A stretch of 64,000 nucleotides of DNA, from contig NZ_JAQGPL010000001.1 of NCBI RefSeq assembly GCF_028826105.1, positions 2,444,501 through 2,508,500 on the forward strand, written 5' to 3'. The notes beneath the pieces were generated by a model. It saw nothing but the letters and a program-made list of their open reading frames with translations. It was not told where the DNA came from and did not search any database. A program made the position numbers and the translations under genes. Positions 61,840 to 64,000 of the stretch are shown here, piece after piece; within the stretch, counting starts at the first letter, position 1; every line of letters starts with the position of its first letter. The stretch comes from Paenibacillus humicola (GTDB lineage: Bacteria > Bacillota > Bacilli > Paenibacillales > Paenibacillaceae).

Positions 61840-62721
61840 GTGAGCTTTGTCGCCACCAAAAAATTAACGGCATTCGATTACGTCAATTACACGATTTTGA
61901 CGGTCATCTCGCTCGTTTGCATTTTCCCGTTCATTTACGTGTTCAGCGTTTCGTTCACCGACCCGAAAGTGTATGTCCCGCTGAAGTTTTATTTGTTTCC
62001 GGATCAGTGGTCGCTGAGCGCGTACCGGTATATTTTATCGACGAACAGCTTTCTGAACGCGCTGAAGAGCACGGTGTTCATTACCGTCATCGGGACCGCG
62101 CTCAATCTGGCCGTCTCGTTCACCTTCGCGTACGTGCTGACCAAGAAAGAGGTGCCCGGCCGGTCGATTTTGATGGGGGCGGTCATCTTCACCCTCGTGT
62201 TTAACGCCGGCATTTTGCCGAGCTATCTGCTGGTGAAGGAGATGCACCTGCTCAATTCGTATTGGGCGCTGATATGGCCGACGCTGACGAGCGCATGGAG
62301 CCTGATCGTCATCAAAGGCTTCCTGGAATCGCTCCCCGCCGAGCTGGAGGATTCCGCCCGAATCGACGGCTGCTCGGACTTCGGCGTCTTCTTCCGGATG
62401 GTCATCCCGCTGTCGATGCCGGCAATCGCCGCGTTTACGCTTTTTTTCGCCGTCAGCCATTGGAACACGTACTTCAACGCGCTCATTTATTTGTCCGATT
62501 CGCGCAAATGGACGCTCCAGGTGCTGATCAAGTCGCTCGTCATCGACTCCGACTCCAACGGCGTCGGCCAGGCCGGAGCGGGCGGCGACGACCGCGTGCT
62601 GCCGCAGGAAACGATCCGCATGGCGGCCATCGTGCTGTCCATGGCGCCGATTCTCGTCGTGTACCCTTTTCTGCAGAAGCATTTCGCCAAAGGCGTCATG
62701 CTGGGATCGGTCAAAGGTTAG
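61840..62721 (+). CDS. carbohydrate ABC transporter permease, YtcP type
   Basis: About 293 residues, MalG-like. The EAA loop is DSARIDGCSDFGVFFRMVIP, with a cysteine in place of the usual alanine or glycine of the EAA loop, and it ends KGVMLGSVKG. GTG 61840 is supported by GGGAGGG nine bases upstream. It ends the operon: binding protein, AraC regulator, glycosidase-like enzyme, two permeases. A strong terminator follows. Confidence 0.88.
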   Translation: MSFVATKKLTAFDYVNYTILTVISLVCIFPFIYVFSVSFTDPKVYVPLKFYLFPDQWSLSAYRYILSTNSFLNALKSTVFITVIGTALNLAVSFTFAYVLTKKEVPGRSILMGAVIFTLVFNAGILPSYLLVKEMHLLNSYWALIWPTLTSAWSLIVIKGFLESLPAELEDSARIDGCSDFGVFFRMVIPLSMPAIAAFTLFFAVSHWNTYFNALIYLSDSRKWTLQVLIKSLVIDSDSNGVGQAGAGGDDRVLPQETIRMAAIVLSMAPILVVYPFLQKHFAKGVMLGSVKG

Positions 62722-62772
62722 CGCTTCGTGCGCCGCGGAACATGCGGTAACAAGCAGCGAACCGCTTATTGA

Positions 62773-62817
62773 AAAAGCCTTCAAAATCGCGAGCCGGCTC
62801 GCAATTTTGAAGGCTTT
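62773..62817. terminator. bidirectional terminator between permease and LysM genes
   Basis: AAAGCCTTCAAAAT and ATTTTGAAGGCTTT form a long stem, with an inner GCGAGC/GCTCGC stem in the centre. A run of A residues flanks one side and TTTCCG the other. Confidence 0.88.
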
Positions 62818-62846
62818 CCGTTTCCGCTATGAACTCGCGTGTTCGC

Positions 62847-63293
62847 TTATTGCCATGGTCCCTGCTGCATCATCTGCTGCCCATGCGGCATCATTTGCTG
62901 TCCTTGAGGCATCATTTGCCCCTGTCCTTGCGGCATTGGCATCTCCGAATACGTCTTTTGGCAGAGCATGTGGGAAATACGGGGAATGGACACCATTTCC
63001 CCCGCTCTCAGCCGGTTCGGATCGGCGATATGCGGATTGGCTTCCTCCAGAATGGGATGGGGGATATTGTATTTGTGGCCGACCGAGGCTAAGGTTTCGC
63101 CGGGCTGAGCCTGGTGCTGGGCAAACAGCATATCGTCCGATTTTCCGTCCCGGAAGAAAGGGAAGAAAAACGGCGAAAAGAAGAAAAACGGGAACAAGAA
63201 ACGACGGGGAAAAAAGGGATGGGGAAACGGGCGAAAGAACGGGCGTCCAAATCCGCCGCCAAAACCGCCGCCTGGAAAAAATCCGCGCTCCAT
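62847..63293 (-). CDS. LysM domain protein with Phe/Pro-rich start and Met/Gln-rich tail
   Basis: About 148 residues. Residues 1-48 are a strongly Phe/Pro/Gly-rich stretch (FGGGFGRPFF, FPFFFFSPFFFPFF), residues 59-105 are a single LysM domain (QPGETLASVGHKYNIPHPILEEAN), and the tail is MPQGQGQMMPQGQQM-like. LysM binds peptidoglycan, and the family with short LysM modules includes spore coat and cortex proteins such as SafA. A spore envelope role fits but is inferred. ATG 63293 has GGAGG seven bases upstream. The Phe-rich part lacks a positively charged signal-peptide start, so secretion by Sec is doubtful. Confidence 0.75.
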   Translation of the reverse strand: MERGFFPGGGFGGGFGRPFFRPFPHPFFPRRFLFPFFFFSPFFFPFFRDGKSDDMLFAQHQAQPGETLASVGHKYNIPHPILEEANPHIADPNRLRAGEMVSIPRISHMLCQKTYSEMPMPQGQGQMMPQGQQMMPHGQQMMQQGPWQ

Positions 63294-63435
63294 TACACAA
63301 CCTCCGTTTGAAAAATAGTCAAATGCCTCTATACAAAGTATTGCATTGCGGTCAAAGCGTGACGGTTCGGATGAACAAAAGTTGACGATTTTTTCGTGCT
63401 TGAATGGACAACCTTTCCGGTTTTACCGGATTTCA

Positions 63436-63464
63436 TTGACCTCCGCCCGCTCCGGGAGTATAAT
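63436..63464 (+). promoter_or_regulatory. sigma-A-type promoter of the terminal SDR gene
   Basis: TTGACC (63436-63441) and TATAAT (63459-63464) are 17 bases apart; the start codon follows 57 bases after the -10 box. Confidence 0.8.
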
Positions 63465-63520
63465 TTTCTCCAATTCGGGTTTTTAGACAGCGTTTTCAAT
63501 TAAGAGAGGAGTGAGCCTTC

Positions 63521-64000
63521 ATGTATACCTTTGCCAATAAAATCGTCTGGGTGACCGGCAGCAGCACGGGCATCGGGAGGGCGGCGGCGATCGAATTCGC
63601 CCGGCATGGCGCCGACGTGATCGTGCACGGCAACCGGAGCGTGCAGCAGGCCGAGGAAGTCGCGGCGGAAATCCGGAAGCTCGGCCGGAACGCAATGCTC
63701 GTCATGGGAGACGTCGGCAGCGCTGCCGAAGTGAAGCGGATGGTCCGGGAAATCGGCACCCGCTTCGACCGGATCGATGTGCTGATGAACAATGCCGGAG
63801 CCCTGATCAAACGGGCGCGGCTGGCCGATCTGGAGGAAGAGCTGTGGGATGAGGTTATGAACGTGAACCTGAAGTCGGTTTACCTGGTGACGAAAGAGGC
63901 GCTGCCGCTGCTTCGGCAAGCCGGGAAAGGCCGCATCATCAACGTCACGTCCGTCGCCGCGCGCAACGGCGGCGGCTTCGGTTCGCTGGCCTACGCCGCA
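63521..64000 (+). CDS. short-chain dehydrogenase/reductase, N-terminal part
   Basis: 160 codons are present and the frame is still open at the end of the window, so the C-terminus is missing. The NAD(P)-binding TGSSTGIGRAAA is near residues 12-23, NNAG near 90-93, and the catalytic serine region is INVTSVAARNGGG. The final YAA before the cut is probably the beginning of the YxxxK motif. ATG 63521 has GAGAGGAGTGA upstream. FabG-like reductases and sugar dehydrogenases share this layout, and the substrate is open. Confidence 0.88.
   Translation, partial: MYTFANKIVWVTGSSTGIGRAAAIEFARHGADVIVHGNRSVQQAEEVAAEIRKLGRNAMLVMGDVGSAAEVKRMVREIGTRFDRIDVLMNNAGALIKRARLADLEEELWDEVMNVNLKSVYLVTKEALPLLRQAGKGRIINVTSVAARNGGGFGSLAYAA

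Overview
The window is 64 kb of GC-rich Firmicute DNA. Several features point to a spore-forming member of the Paenibacillaceae, such as Cohnella or a high-GC Paenibacillus. These are a GerA-type spore germination receptor operon, many lplB/ytcP-type carbohydrate ABC permease pairs with large lipoprotein binding proteins, a YesM-type sensor kinase, membrane-anchored AraC regulators, LTA-synthase-like enzymes and strong AGGAGG ribosome binding sites. The genus is inferred from gene content, not from a marker gene. I saw no rRNA, tRNA, CRISPR array, insertion sequence or prophage.

Layout. 1-5.0 kb: end of a YesM-type kinase, two ABC permeases, a binding lipoprotein and a phytanoyl-CoA-dioxygenase-like enzyme. 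5.2-9.4 kb: germinant receptor operon (A, B and C subunits plus a small 2-TM protein resembling the D subunit). 9.6-21.8 kb: a mannoside-type locus with a CcpA-like site, binding protein, hairpin, two permeases, class II aldolase, MBL hydrolase, GH38 alpha-mannosidase, GH2 beta-mannosidase, DeoR regulator and methyltransferase. 21.9-27.4 kb: nagA with an AraC regulator, divergent from a Gfo/Idh oxidoreductase and a TIM-barrel isomerase; then an unknown protein and a D-lyxose isomerase. 27.4-31.3 kb: an LTA-synthase-like protein and a DUF318 permease pair, the latter behind a Zur-like box. 31.4-43.2 kb: two azoreductases around a CGNR regulator, an M20 peptidase, a stalk-domain protein, a second LTA-synthase-like protein, ArsR plus SulP transporter, and an unassigned glycosidase-like protein. 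43.3-54 kb: efflux and stress genes (MMPL/TetR, SDR, TetR/MBL/AbrB, MFS, aldo-keto reductase, LarE). 54.1-62.7 kb: a complete glycan uptake locus (binding protein, membrane AraC regulator, glycosidase-like paralogue, two permeases). The end holds a LysM protein and a truncated SDR.

How the parts fit. Three separate binding-protein/permease modules lack their own ATPase, as is usual where one shared MsmX-like ATPase serves many importers. The central block could import a mannose-containing oligosaccharide, possibly N-glycan-like, remove alpha- and beta-mannosyl residues, deacetylate GlcNAc-6-P and isomerise free mannose. That is inference from enzyme combination. The most novel item is the pair of glycosidase-like proteins at 41.1-43.2 kb and 58.1-60.8 kb. 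They share motifs that are visible by eye, and one sits inside a dedicated uptake operon with no recognisable enzyme beside it.
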